NCBI GenBank assembly: GCA_910579055.1
Contig: CAJTSU010000005.1
Coordinates: 1,263 to 24,609, forward strand
Length of the DNA: 23,347 nt
Direction: 5' to 3'
Source: an uncultured Mailhella sp.
GTDB lineage: Bacteria; Desulfobacterota; Desulfovibrionia; Desulfovibrionales; Desulfovibrionaceae
Positions 1 to 5,973 of this stretch are shown here, piece after piece (position 1 is the first letter of the stretch; the number at the start of each line of letters is the position of its first letter). Under the pieces are notes generated by a model. The model was not told the origin of the DNA. It saw only the letters and a list, made by a program, of their open reading frames with translations, and ran no database searches. A program made the translations under genes and the position numbers.

Positions 1-125
1 AACACCTCGGGCACCGACCGGTCGATGGGCGCCGCTCCCAGGGCGCGGCCCCACAGGCACAGCAGCAGCGCCAGCAGTTCGCCGTCCACCTCGTCGATGG
101 CGGCCCGCAATTCCGTCAAATCCAT
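1..125 (-). CDS. pheA: Chorismate mutase-like N-terminus, probably bifunctional chorismate mutase/prephenate dehydratase (partial)
   Basis: Only the first 41 codons are in the window; the gene runs off the left edge. The protein begins MDLTELRAAIDEVDGELLAL, which matches the first helix of AroQ-type chorismate mutases (LRxxIDxxDxxLLxLL). It would convert chorismate to prephenate and, if the usual dehydratase domain follows, make phenylpyruvate for phenylalanine. The ATG lies 2 bases after the stop of the dehydroquinate synthase gene, with AAGGAAAG just upstream, so it is the third gene of the aromatic operon and should fall under the same attenuator. One oddity is that the residues after the first helix (LLLCLWGRALGAAPIDRS) do not show the usual basic LxxRRxE stretch, so the mutase part may be divergent. 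The pheA name is inferred from gene order known in Desulfovibrio; only the helix motif is seen. Confidence 0.65.
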   Translation of the reverse strand, partial: MDLTELRAAIDEVDGELLALLLCLWGRALGAAPIDRSVPEV

Positions 126-127
126 AC

Positions 128-1117
128 CTATCTTTCCTTGATGTCTTCCTCAATGCGCATGCCGAAATGGCGCCCTGCGGAATCGAAATGACAAAGCACG
201 TCATCGCCCGGACGCAGAGAAACCACACTGATCGGTTCGCCCCCCGGGCGCACCAGCCGGATGGTTTCGGCGTTCTGGAGGAAGACGCCGCCGCGCTGCC
301 CCGCCGCATTTTCCGCTTCAATATACAGCATGGGGCGGGCTTCCACCTTCACCCTGCCCACCACGGCCAGAGCGGAAGAACCGTCCGCGCCGACGACAAG
401 GGTTTCGTCCCCGGCTTTCAATTCCTCAAGGTAACGGGTACGGTCACCGGGCAGCAGCGCATAACAGTGCACGCCCCCCGCGTTGACCCGAAAAGGCCGT
501 GCGGCCACGTATTCATTATGCTCCGTCTCGGCATGGACAAGGAACGTAAAGGCGCTGGAATTGCCTGTCAACATTCCCTGCCCGCGCGACAGCATGGAAC
601 AGGTGTCTACGCAGACGCGATGCCCCATGCCCACGGAGCGCACGTCCACAATACGGGCCGCTTCAAGCGGAATCTTTCCCTGTGCGGATTTCAGCTCGGC
701 CACGATTTTTTTCAGTTCGGGCATGCCTTCGGGCAGCACCACCAGCGTGGCCGCGCCGCGCTCCAGAATACCCGCTGCAAGCCGGGCTTCATCCAAAGAC
801 CCCACCTCCAGCGCCACCCGGCCGGAAACCCGCGGGTTCGGATGTGCGAGCAGATTTTCCACCGGGATGATTTCCCAGCCCCGGGCCAGCACCACATCCT
901 CGCCCGCGGCAAGACGACGGGCGGCTTCTTCCTCGTCGGCCTTGGCGTTCAGGGTTATCACCGGCATGGAACTTTCATCCCGCGCGTCGCAACGGGCCAG
1001 CCCGGCCACTCCCGCCACATGGCCGGCGTCCACAATCACGCCGTCCACGCCGGATTCCAGGGCCAGGGTTACGTTGTCCCGCTCAAAGGGCACGCTTTTC
1101 ACATAAATGCGCCGCAT
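128..1117 (-). CDS. 3-dehydroquinate synthase II (archaeal type)
   Basis: This enzyme oxidatively deaminates and cyclises 2-amino-3,7-dideoxy-D-threo-hept-6-ulosonate (ADH) to 3-dehydroquinate using NAD+, replacing the bacterial AroB step. The 329-residue protein has the family signature GMGHRVCVDTCSML followed by GMLTGNSSAFTFLVHAE in its middle, and PFRVNAGGVHCY just after. The length fits the family. I chose the ATG at 1117 (MRRIYVKSVPF) and not an earlier one because GGGGGAG sits about 5 bases upstream and because it then starts 1 base after the stop of the ADH synthase gene. The upstream partner is the enzyme that makes its substrate, so the pair forms a complete alternative entry to the shikimate pathway. 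Family assignment is firm; operon membership is inferred from spacing. Confidence 0.93.
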   Translation of the reverse strand: MRRIYVKSVPFERDNVTLALESGVDGVIVDAGHVAGVAGLARCDARDESSMPVITLNAKADEEEAARRLAAGEDVVLARGWEIIPVENLLAHPNPRVSGRVALEVGSLDEARLAAGILERGAATLVVLPEGMPELKKIVAELKSAQGKIPLEAARIVDVRSVGMGHRVCVDTCSMLSRGQGMLTGNSSAFTFLVHAETEHNEYVAARPFRVNAGGVHCYALLPGDRTRYLEELKAGDETLVVGADGSSALAVVGRVKVEARPMLYIEAENAAGQRGGVFLQNAETIRLVRPGGEPISVVSLRPGDDVLCHFDSAGRHFGMRIEEDIKER

Positions 1118-1118
1118 G

Positions 1119-1916
1119 TCACTCCCCCACAACGGCCAGAGCTTCTTCCACGCTCTTGTCTTCATGCACAATACCGCGCAGCGCCTTGAGCAGCAGCACC
1201 CGGTTCGGATGCTGGAACACGTTGCGCCCTACGGAAAGGCCCGCCCCCCCGGCCATAAGACTTTCCCGCACCATCTGAAGGAATTCGCGGGTGGAATCCA
1301 TTTTGGGGCCGCCCGCAATGACCACGGGGATGCAGCAGCATTCCGTCACCCGGGTAAAGCTGTCCGGGTCGCCGGTGTAGGGTACTTTCACCACGTCCGC
1401 GCCCAGTTCCATGCCAACACGGGCGCAGTGCGCCACCACGGAAGGATCAAAGCTGTTGCGGATATTCGGGCCGCGTCCGTACATCATGGCAATCAGCGGC
1501 ATACCCCAGTTCTGGGCGTCTTCCGCCACCTTGCCGAGCTGGGCAAGCATCTCGCGCTCGTTTTCATCGCCCAGATTCACATGCACGGAAACGCCGTCCG
1601 CGCCGAGTCTGATTGCTTCTTCCACCGATGCGACCAGAATCTTGGTGTTGGTCTGCGGCGTAAGCGATGTGGAAGCGGAAAGATGCACAATAAGCCCTAC
1701 GTCCTTGCCGGAAGCGCGATGACTGCACCGCACCAGCCCCTTGTGCATAAGCACGGCGTCAGCTCCGCCTTCCGCCATGTCGGAAGTGGTTTGCCGCATG
1801 TCAATGATGCCCTCCAGAGGGCCGACAGAAACGCCGTGATCCATGGGAACGATAATGGCGCGTTTGGTTTCACGGTTGAAAATACGTTCCAGACGTACAG
1901 TTTTACCGAGATGCAT
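1119..1916 (-). CDS. 2-amino-3,7-dideoxy-D-threo-hept-6-ulosonate (ADH) synthase, class I aldolase family
   Basis: This is a DhnA/fructose-bisphosphate aldolase-like enzyme of 265 residues. The family condenses L-aspartate semialdehyde with a 6-deoxy-5-ketofructose phosphate to give ADH, the first step of the archaeal-type shikimate route. Visible motifs are PMDHGVS (Asp26), MMYGRG (Tyr146) and VVKVPYTGD (Lys177, expected Schiff-base lysine); these have the same spacing as Asp33, Tyr153 and Lys184 that I recall for the Methanocaldococcus enzyme. The start at 1916 (MHLGKTVRLERIF) is preceded by GGAAGGA. An in-frame extension 33 codons upstream runs through the attenuator hairpin and is not credible as coding. 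It is the first structural gene after the Phe/Tyr leader and terminator, so its transcription is probably set by charged Phe/Tyr tRNA levels. A plain aldolase is the alternative, but the DHQ synthase II neighbour argues strongly for ADH synthase. Confidence 0.9.
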   Translation of the reverse strand: MHLGKTVRLERIFNRETKRAIIVPMDHGVSVGPLEGIIDMRQTTSDMAEGGADAVLMHKGLVRCSHRASGKDVGLIVHLSASTSLTPQTNTKILVASVEEAIRLGADGVSVHVNLGDENEREMLAQLGKVAEDAQNWGMPLIAMMYGRGPNIRNSFDPSVVAHCARVGMELGADVVKVPYTGDPDSFTRVTECCCIPVVIAGGPKMDSTREFLQMVRESLMAGGAGLSVGRNVFQHPNRVLLLKALRGIVHEDKSVEEALAVVGE

Positions 1917-1960
1917 GATGTCCTTCCTTTCGGTTGCGGAGCCTTCGCCTGTGACCGGGA

Positions 1961-1998
1961 AAACAAAAAAGGGGCCACAAGCATGTGCCTGCGGCCCC
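1961..1998 (-). terminator. Attenuator terminator hairpin of the aromatic operon
   Basis: Read on the minus strand, 1998-1971 folds into a 12-bp stem with a 4-base loop (ACAT). The outer arms are GGGGCC/GGCCCC; two G-T pairs occur in the stem. Six T residues follow directly (1970-1965), then a further T-rich stretch. It lies 22 bases after the leader peptide stop and 45 bases before the ADH synthase start, the position of a Rho-independent attenuator and not of an end-of-operon terminator. Confidence 0.88.
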
Positions 1999-2045
1999 TG
2001 GTGTTGCGATGTCATTCGCGCTATGCGTTCACCTCACGGCCACAG
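1989..2045 (-). promoter_or_regulatory. Candidate antiterminator pairing (attenuator segments 2 and 3)
   Basis: On the minus strand CTGTGGCC (2045-2038, near the end of the leader ORF) can pair over 8 bases, with one G-T, with GGCCGCAG (1996-1989), which is the 5-prime arm of the terminator. The two structures exclude each other, as in classical trp/phe attenuators. An upstream GCGGCCA around leader codons 14-16 can pair with TGGCCGT overlapping segment 2, a possible protector pairing. Pairings were worked out by eye; no folding energies were calculated. Confidence 0.65.
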
Positions 2046-2143
2046 ACCCGGCTAAAGCACCCGTAAAAATAAAAAAAGAAGCCGCCAAAATAGTTTTGGC
2101 CGCTTGCAATGTTCGGGGTGAGGTCGTGGTTGATGTGATGCAT
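2021..2143 (-). CDS. Phe/Tyr-rich leader peptide of an attenuator
   Basis: This short frame codes for 40 residues, starting MHHINHDLTPNIASGQ. Residues 18-30 contain six Phe and three Tyr, including FFFYFY at 22-27. It starts at ATG 2143 behind AGGA (spacing about 7) and stops with TAG at 2023-2021, just ahead of the attenuator hairpin. The arrangement is that of PheL/TrpL-type leaders: ribosomes stalled at Phe or Tyr codons for lack of charged tRNA would free the antiterminator, and smooth translation would let the terminator form. The genes controlled (ADH synthase, DHQ synthase II, pheA-like) feed Phe and Tyr synthesis. The peptide itself need have no other function. The coding and pairing features are seen; the mechanism is inferred from known attenuators. 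Confidence 0.85.
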   Translation of the reverse strand: MHHINHDLTPNIASGQNYFGGFFFYFYGCFSRVCGREVNA

Positions 2144-2165
2144 GGCGTTTTCCTGTGTTGGGGAA

Positions 2166-2195
2166 AAGATATCGTCGGAGGGGAAAATCTGTCAA
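2166..2195 (-). promoter_or_regulatory. Sigma-70-like promoter for the leader peptide/aromatic operon
   Basis: On the minus strand a perfect TTGACA (2195-2190) is followed after 18 bases by TATCTT (2171-2166). Transcription would begin about 15 bases before the leader ATG, leaving a short 5-prime UTR as is usual for attenuators. Confidence 0.6.
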
Positions 2196-2473
2196 GCGAT
2201 AAATTGAAGTAGCTCTGTTGTAGAACTGTGTTGAACATAACCTTGACCGCCGGTGGCACACGCGTGAGCGCGTATGGGGGCCGAGCCGAAGGCCGCGCAG
2301 CGTTCCCGTCAGCCGAGTCTTCAAGGCTTGCGGGAATCAAGAGCAGCGCGACGCCCCCCCGCCGCATGGTCATGCGGCACGAAGTGCGAGCACGGCATTT
2401 CCCGCGCGGGGCAGAAAATTTGCAAATAGTTCACGATTGCCCGTGACAAGCTGAAAATCCGTATTATGTATAA
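2196..2473. other. Intergenic stretch between divergent promoters, with several hairpins
   Basis: No convincing gene lies between the leader promoter and the ferritin gene. The GC-rich central part holds three separate inverted repeats: ACGCG-TGAG-CGCGT at 2260-2273; TTCCCGTCAGCC (2303-2314) with GGCTTGCGGGAA (2325-2336), a 12-bp arm with one mismatch and one G-T; and GCCGCATG-GT-CATGCGGC at 2361-2378. A run of seven C precedes the last one. The stretch could hold a small structured RNA on either strand, but I recognise no known family. Possible ferritin promoter elements (GTGACA around 2442, TATGTA/TATAAG around 2465-2474) lie at its right end. Confidence 0.4.
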
Positions 2474-2496
2474 GCCCTGAAAGTATTTTTCAGGGC
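2474..2496 (+). promoter_or_regulatory. Perfect inverted repeat in the ferritin leader
   Basis: GCCCTGAAA and TTTCAGGGC form 9-bp perfect arms around a 5-base centre (GTATT), 33 bases before the ferritin ATG and just downstream of the likely -10 region. There is no T-run after it, so it is not a simple terminator. It may be an operator or an mRNA hairpin controlling ferritin. It does not resemble the Fur box. Confidence 0.5.
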
Positions 2497-2529
2497 ATGT
2501 TCAAAATCATAACAACAAGGATCGCTGTC

Positions 2530-3015
2530 ATGAACGCTCAGGTTGAAGCCCTGCTCAAGGAGCAGGTCAACAAGGAATTTTACTCGGCCTATCTTTACCT
2601 CGCCATGTCCAACTATTACTACGGCGAAAATCTGGACGGCTTCGGCCACTGGTTTGAAGCGCAGGCCAGAGAAGAACAGGAACACGCCATGAAAATCCTG
2701 AAATATCTTCAGGACAACGACGTAAAGGTTGAACTCGGGGCCATTGCCGCGCCCGGAGCGGACTTCGCCGACAACAAGGCGCCCCTGACCGCCGCGCTCA
2801 AGCATGAGCAGTACGTCACCAGCCTTATCCACGCCATCTACAAGCAGGCCCGCGACAGCGATGACTTCCGCGCCTGCCAGTTCCTGGAATGGTTCATCGC
2901 CGAACAGGGCGAGGAAGAAAAAAGTACAGCCGACCTCATTGCCAAGTTCGATCTGTTCGGCGGAGATGCCAAGGGGCTGTATCTGCTGAACGCGGAACTC
3001 AAGAACCGCGCGTAG
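2530..3015 (+). CDS. ftn: Ferritin (non-haem iron storage protein)
   Basis: The 161-residue protein is a ferritin-like diiron protein that oxidises Fe(II) and stores it as a mineral core in a 24-subunit cytoplasmic shell. Ferroxidase-centre residues can be placed as in bacterial FtnA: Glu16, Tyr23, Glu49, His52 (in EEQEHA), Glu93, Gln126 and Glu129 (in AEQGEEE). Length is normal for FtnA. I use the ATG at 2530 (MNAQVEALL), which has AAGGA 9 bases upstream; an in-frame ATG 33 bases earlier directly abuts a palindrome and lacks a ribosome site. It stands alone with its own terminator. In an anaerobe such ferritin is thought to protect against oxygen and to buffer iron for cytochromes and Fe-S proteins. 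Bacterioferritin is excluded by the lack of the haem-binding Met context and by the FtnA-like spacing. Confidence 0.94.
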   Translation: MNAQVEALLKEQVNKEFYSAYLYLAMSNYYYGENLDGFGHWFEAQAREEQEHAMKILKYLQDNDVKVELGAIAAPGADFADNKAPLTAALKHEQYVTSLIHAIYKQARDSDDFRACQFLEWFIAEQGEEEKSTADLIAKFDLFGGDAKGLYLLNAELKNRA

Positions 3016-3030
3016 GGTTGCGGCGCTTCG

Positions 3031-3065
3031 AAAGGCGTGTCCGGAAGTCCATGGGCACGCCTTTT
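3031..3065 (+). terminator. Rho-independent terminator after the ferritin gene
   Basis: AAAGGCGTG and CACGCCTTT form a 9-bp stem, extendable by a G-T and two G-C pairs, and end in TTTT. It begins 15 bases after the ferritin stop codon. Confidence 0.8.
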
Positions 3066-3194
3066 GCGTTGCCGTGCCGTCTCGCGTGTTCACGCCGTAA
3101 CCACGGACATGGCATATGCGGATTGCCCCTTCTTCCTTTCTCCAACAACGCGTCCCTCTGAAGAGGAAGGTTTCAAACCATAAAGGATTTTCTG

Positions 3195-4478
3195 ATGAGC
3201 CTCATTTCCCTGAATCCCACCCTGAAAACGCTGTTTGACGCCCATATTGAGAGCATCTCGCAGGAAGAGGAGCTGACACCCGGGGCGATTGAACATGCCC
3301 TGGACGAGGGGTCCATGGTTCTGCTCGGCAACCCCGCCCACAAAAATATCAGACCCATTCTGGTAGGCCAGCCTTCCCGCGTCAAGGTAAACGCCAATAT
3401 CGGCACTTCCCCCTTCCAGAATCACCCCGAATGTGAAAGAGCCAAGCTCAGGGTCGCTCTCGCGGCCGGAGCCGATACCGTGATGGATCTGTCCATTGCG
3501 GGCGATCTTGACGCCATCCGGCGCGGGCTGCTGGAGGACTGCCCCGCCCCGCTGGGAACCGTGCCCCTGTATGGCGTGGCGCAGCACTACCTTGATCGCG
3601 GTGCTGACCCGGCTGACATGGAGCCGGAACGTCTGTTCGCGGAAGTGGAAAAGCAGGCCGAACAGGGCGTGGACTTCATGACCCTGCACTGCGGCATCAC
3701 CCGGCGCGGGGCGGAATGGGCGGCCAAAGGCGGACGCGCCATGGGCATCGTCTCGCGCGGGGGCAGCATTCTGGCCCGCTGGATGCTTAAAAACGACAGG
3801 GAAAACCCCCTGCTCACGGATTTTGACCGTCTGCTCGGCATTGCCCGCAGGTATAACGTCACCCTTTCCCTCGGGGACGGCCTGCGCCCCGGCGCGGGAT
3901 GCGACGCGGGCGATCCCGCCCAGTGGGACGAAGTGATCACCCTGGGCGCGCTGGCCCGGCGCGCGCTGAAGGCAGGCGTACAGTGCATGATCGAAGGCCC
4001 CGGCCATGTGCCCATGAACGAGGTGGAGGCCCAGATCCGGGGCATCAAGAAAGCCACCTTCAACGCGCCCCTCTATGTACTCGGGCCGCTGACCACGGAC
4101 TGCGCTCCCGGTTATGACCATATTGCGGGCGCCGTGGGCGGGGCTTTGGCCGTACGCGCGGGCGTGGACTTTCTGTGTTATCTCACCCCTGCCGAGCACC
4201 TGACTCTGCCTGACGCCGCGGATGTCAAGGCAGGGGTCATGGCTTCCCGCACGGCTGCACAAATCGGGGAAACCTCCCTCGGCCGTGCCCGCGCCCTGCG
4301 CCGTGAAGCGGCCATGAACACGGCCCGCAAAAATCTGGACTGGGAAGGAATGCGCACGGCCGCACTCGACCCCGAACTGCTCGACACCCGGCGCGAACCG
4401 CATAAATGCGAGGAAGAATGCGCCATGTGCGGCAACTTCTGCGCCGTCAAGATGCTGCGGGAAATCTCCGCAACATGA
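3195..4478 (+). CDS. thiC: Phosphomethylpyrimidine synthase ThiC
   Basis: ThiC is a radical SAM enzyme that rearranges 5-aminoimidazole ribotide to hydroxymethylpyrimidine phosphate, the pyrimidine half of thiamine. The 427-residue protein is of the short ThiC type. Typical motifs include VNANIGTSP near residue 75, DFMTLHCGITRRG around 159-171, the SRGGSI segment, EGPGHVPMNE near 270 and CYLTPAEHL near 330. The C-terminal iron-sulfur loop is Cys409-X2-Cys412-X3-Cys416, with an extra Cys405. This is one residue shorter than the CX2CX4C of Escherichia coli ThiC, and appears to be a variant of the short family. The ATG is preceded by AAAGGA about 9 bases upstream. No TPP riboswitch core is visible in the 179 bases before it. 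thiD lies 2.5 kb away on the other strand, so the two pyrimidine steps are not in one operon. Confidence 0.96.
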   Translation: MSLISLNPTLKTLFDAHIESISQEEELTPGAIEHALDEGSMVLLGNPAHKNIRPILVGQPSRVKVNANIGTSPFQNHPECERAKLRVALAAGADTVMDLSIAGDLDAIRRGLLEDCPAPLGTVPLYGVAQHYLDRGADPADMEPERLFAEVEKQAEQGVDFMTLHCGITRRGAEWAAKGGRAMGIVSRGGSILARWMLKNDRENPLLTDFDRLLGIARRYNVTLSLGDGLRPGAGCDAGDPAQWDEVITLGALARRALKAGVQCMIEGPGHVPMNEVEAQIRGIKKATFNAPLYVLGPLTTDCAPGYDHIAGAVGGALAVRAGVDFLCYLTPAEHLTLPDAADVKAGVMASRTAAQIGETSLGRARALRREAAMNTARKNLDWEGMRTAALDPELLDTRREPHKCEEECAMCGNFCAVKMLREISAT

Positions 4479-4522
4479 AATGTGCCGGAGTACGAGGCAC
4501 CCTGCGAAGATTGAAAAAGGTT

Positions 4523-5314
4523 CTATTTTCTCCCGCAGTCAGACATGTCCCCGCCCAACTTTTCCAGGGCGTGGGGCACTGCCTCAAGCACCACTTCCAG
4601 ATTCTCCAGAGCGGCACGGCGGCTGCCCGGCAGGGCGAAAAGCAGAGTCTCTCCCACGGTTCCGGCCAGCGCGCGGGAGAGCACGGCGCGGGGCGTCTTT
4701 TCCAGACTCGCGGCCATCATGACCTGTTCAAAACCGGGCAGACGGCGATCAAGTATGGGAATCAGAGCCTCCGGGGTGAGATCGCGCGGAGAAAGCCCCG
4801 TGCCTCCGGTGGAAATCACCAGATCATAGCCCTGCCCGGCCAGCTCCAGCACCAGAGCTCGCAGCCGCGCAGGTTCGTCCGGAAGCAGAAAACGCCGCTC
4901 ATGGCACAAAGGCAGGGCCTTGCGCACCATATCCACAAGGGCGGGGCCGCTTTCATCCTCGCGCAGTCCCGCAAAGCCCTTGTCGGACAAGGTCACTACA
5001 GCCAGTGCGCAGCCTGTACGGGCCGTCTTCAAAATCCGCACTCCCGAAGAAATATCCGCCAACACCCGTGCGAGAAAAAGCGCCCGCTCCCAGCCCGGCC
5101 AGAAGGCCCGGCCTTCGATTTTCAGCAGGGCGCCGCTTTCCGCGCCCAATACCGTACCCACAGGCAATGCGTTTGCGGGCAGATCCTCCGGGCGGACGAC
5201 GGCAATCGCCCGCGATGCTCCAGCCGGAACATCGTCCGCGCCGCAGGCCAAACGCAGAATTTCCCCGGCCTTGAGCGCGGGCAGAGCAACAGAAAAGGAA
5301 CAGGGAGTAAACAT
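4523..5314 (-). CDS. mog: Molybdopterin adenylyltransferase-like protein (MogA/MoaB family) with N-terminal extension
   Basis: Residues about 102-255 form a MogA/MoaB domain, which adenylylates molybdopterin before molybdate insertion. Visible motifs are VTLSDKG (Asp111), the DLVISTGGTGLSPRDLTPEA block with GGTG at 170-173 and Asp178, and the C-terminal LPGSRRAALENL. The first 100 residues are an extra domain of unknown function (possibly MOSC-like, but I see no clear MOSC signature). The total of 263 residues compares with about 160-195 for plain MoaB/MogA. The ATG has a strong GGAGG 7 bases upstream. It is convergent with thiC (44 bases between stops) and divergent from nikR. Molybdenum or tungsten cofactor would serve formate dehydrogenases and related enzymes, which is consistent with an anaerobic respirer. 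The catalytic-domain call is firm; the role of the extension is unknown. Confidence 0.9.
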   Translation of the reverse strand: MFTPCSFSVALPALKAGEILRLACGADDVPAGASRAIAVVRPEDLPANALPVGTVLGAESGALLKIEGRAFWPGWERALFLARVLADISSGVRILKTARTGCALAVVTLSDKGFAGLREDESGPALVDMVRKALPLCHERRFLLPDEPARLRALVLELAGQGYDLVISTGGTGLSPRDLTPEALIPILDRRLPGFEQVMMAASLEKTPRAVLSRALAGTVGETLLFALPGSRRAALENLEVVLEAVPHALEKLGGDMSDCGRK

Positions 5315-5326
5315 TGAAAAACCTCC

Positions 5327-5369
5327 GGGTATGCGCGTCTCACCACTACCCGACTATGGGGTCATACCC
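5327..5369. promoter_or_regulatory. Inverted repeat between divergent mog and nikR
   Basis: GGGTATG (5327-5333) and CATACCC (5363-5369) form 7-base arms separated by 29 bases. The right half contains TCATAC, the half-site known from the Escherichia coli NikR operator, but the spacing differs from the GTATGA-N16-TCATAC arrangement. It could be an operator for NikR autoregulation or chance. Confidence 0.3.
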
Positions 5370-5481
5370 GCCCCTGTCGGACCAAACTTGAAGGGGACGG
5401 CGCGCTGGTGTATCCTGCCTTGCTTCTATCCCAGCCCACGCCCCGGCACAAGGCGGCGCGGCCATCCAACGGAGTTTTGCC

Positions 5482-5973
5482 ATGGGGGACATCGCGCGCT
5501 TCGGCGTTTCACTGGAACAGGAACTGCTTGACGATTTTGACGAGCTGTGCCGCAAACGGGGCTGCGCCAACCGTTCCGAGGCGCTGCGTCATTGCATCCG
5601 GCGTGAATTGAAGGAGGAAGCGCTGGCAAACCCGCAGGGCAGATGCGCGGGCGTGCTCACGCTTATCTATGATCACCATGACAGCGACCTGCCCCGCCGC
5701 CTGACCTCCATGCAACATGAGGCTCACTCGCTGGTGCTTTCAACCCTGCACGTACACCTGGATTCGCATCATTGCCTGGAAATCATGACCCTGAAGGGCA
5801 TGGGCGGCGAGGTGCGGCCCCTGGCCGACCGGCTGCGTTCGGCCAAGGGCGTGCTGCAAAGCGCGTTATCTCTGACCACGCTGGAAAATATGGATGACGC
5901 TGCCCCGGCCCGTGAGCATCCCCGGCACGAACATGAGAGCTTTTCAACATTGAAAAAGGTTCGGCATGCATAA
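5482..5973 (+). CDS. nikR: Nickel-responsive transcriptional regulator NikR
   Basis: NikR is a ribbon-helix-helix repressor that senses Ni(II) and controls nickel uptake genes. Residues 5-43 form the DNA-binding domain (RFGVSLEQELLDDFDEL, NRSEALRHCIRREL). The C-terminal ACT-like domain carries the nickel ligands His79, His90, His92 and Cys98, with spacing equal to His76/His87/His89/Cys95 of Escherichia coli NikR. The protein has 163 residues; the family usually has 130-150. The extra C-terminal tail is His-rich (EHPRHEHE around 144-151) and could bind metal, though it also contains the overlap with the next gene. The start has no ideal Shine-Dalgarno (CGGAGTT 8-14 bases upstream). It overlaps folE2 by 8 bases, so the two are probably translated from one message. 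No nickel transporter is in the window. Confidence 0.94.
   Translation: MGDIARFGVSLEQELLDDFDELCRKRGCANRSEALRHCIRRELKEEALANPQGRCAGVLTLIYDHHDSDLPRRLTSMQHEAHSLVLSTLHVHLDSHHCLEIMTLKGMGGEVRPLADRLRSAKGVLQSALSLTTLENMDDAAPAREHPRHEHESFSTLKKVRHA

Noticed and set aside
1917..2015. N-terminal extension of ADH synthase by 33 codons
   Set aside because: The in-frame upstream ATG would place the coding region across the attenuator hairpin and T-run; the start at 1916 has a good ribosome site and matches the family N-terminus.
2400..2529. Fur box at the ferritin promoter
   Set aside because: No GATAATGATAATCATTATC-like sequence; the palindrome present (2474-2496) is unrelated.
3016..3194. TPP riboswitch before thiC (and likewise before thiD at 7755-7860)
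   Set aside because: I looked for the CUGAGA and ACCUGAUCUGG-type core sequences and found neither. Only unrelated hairpins are present.
3090..4403. Long open frame antisense to thiC
   Set aside because: It is a by-product of high-GC third positions opposite a clear thiC gene; it has no ribosome site and no recognisable motif. The same applies to long antisense frames opposite ccmF, folE2, the antiporter and mnmE.
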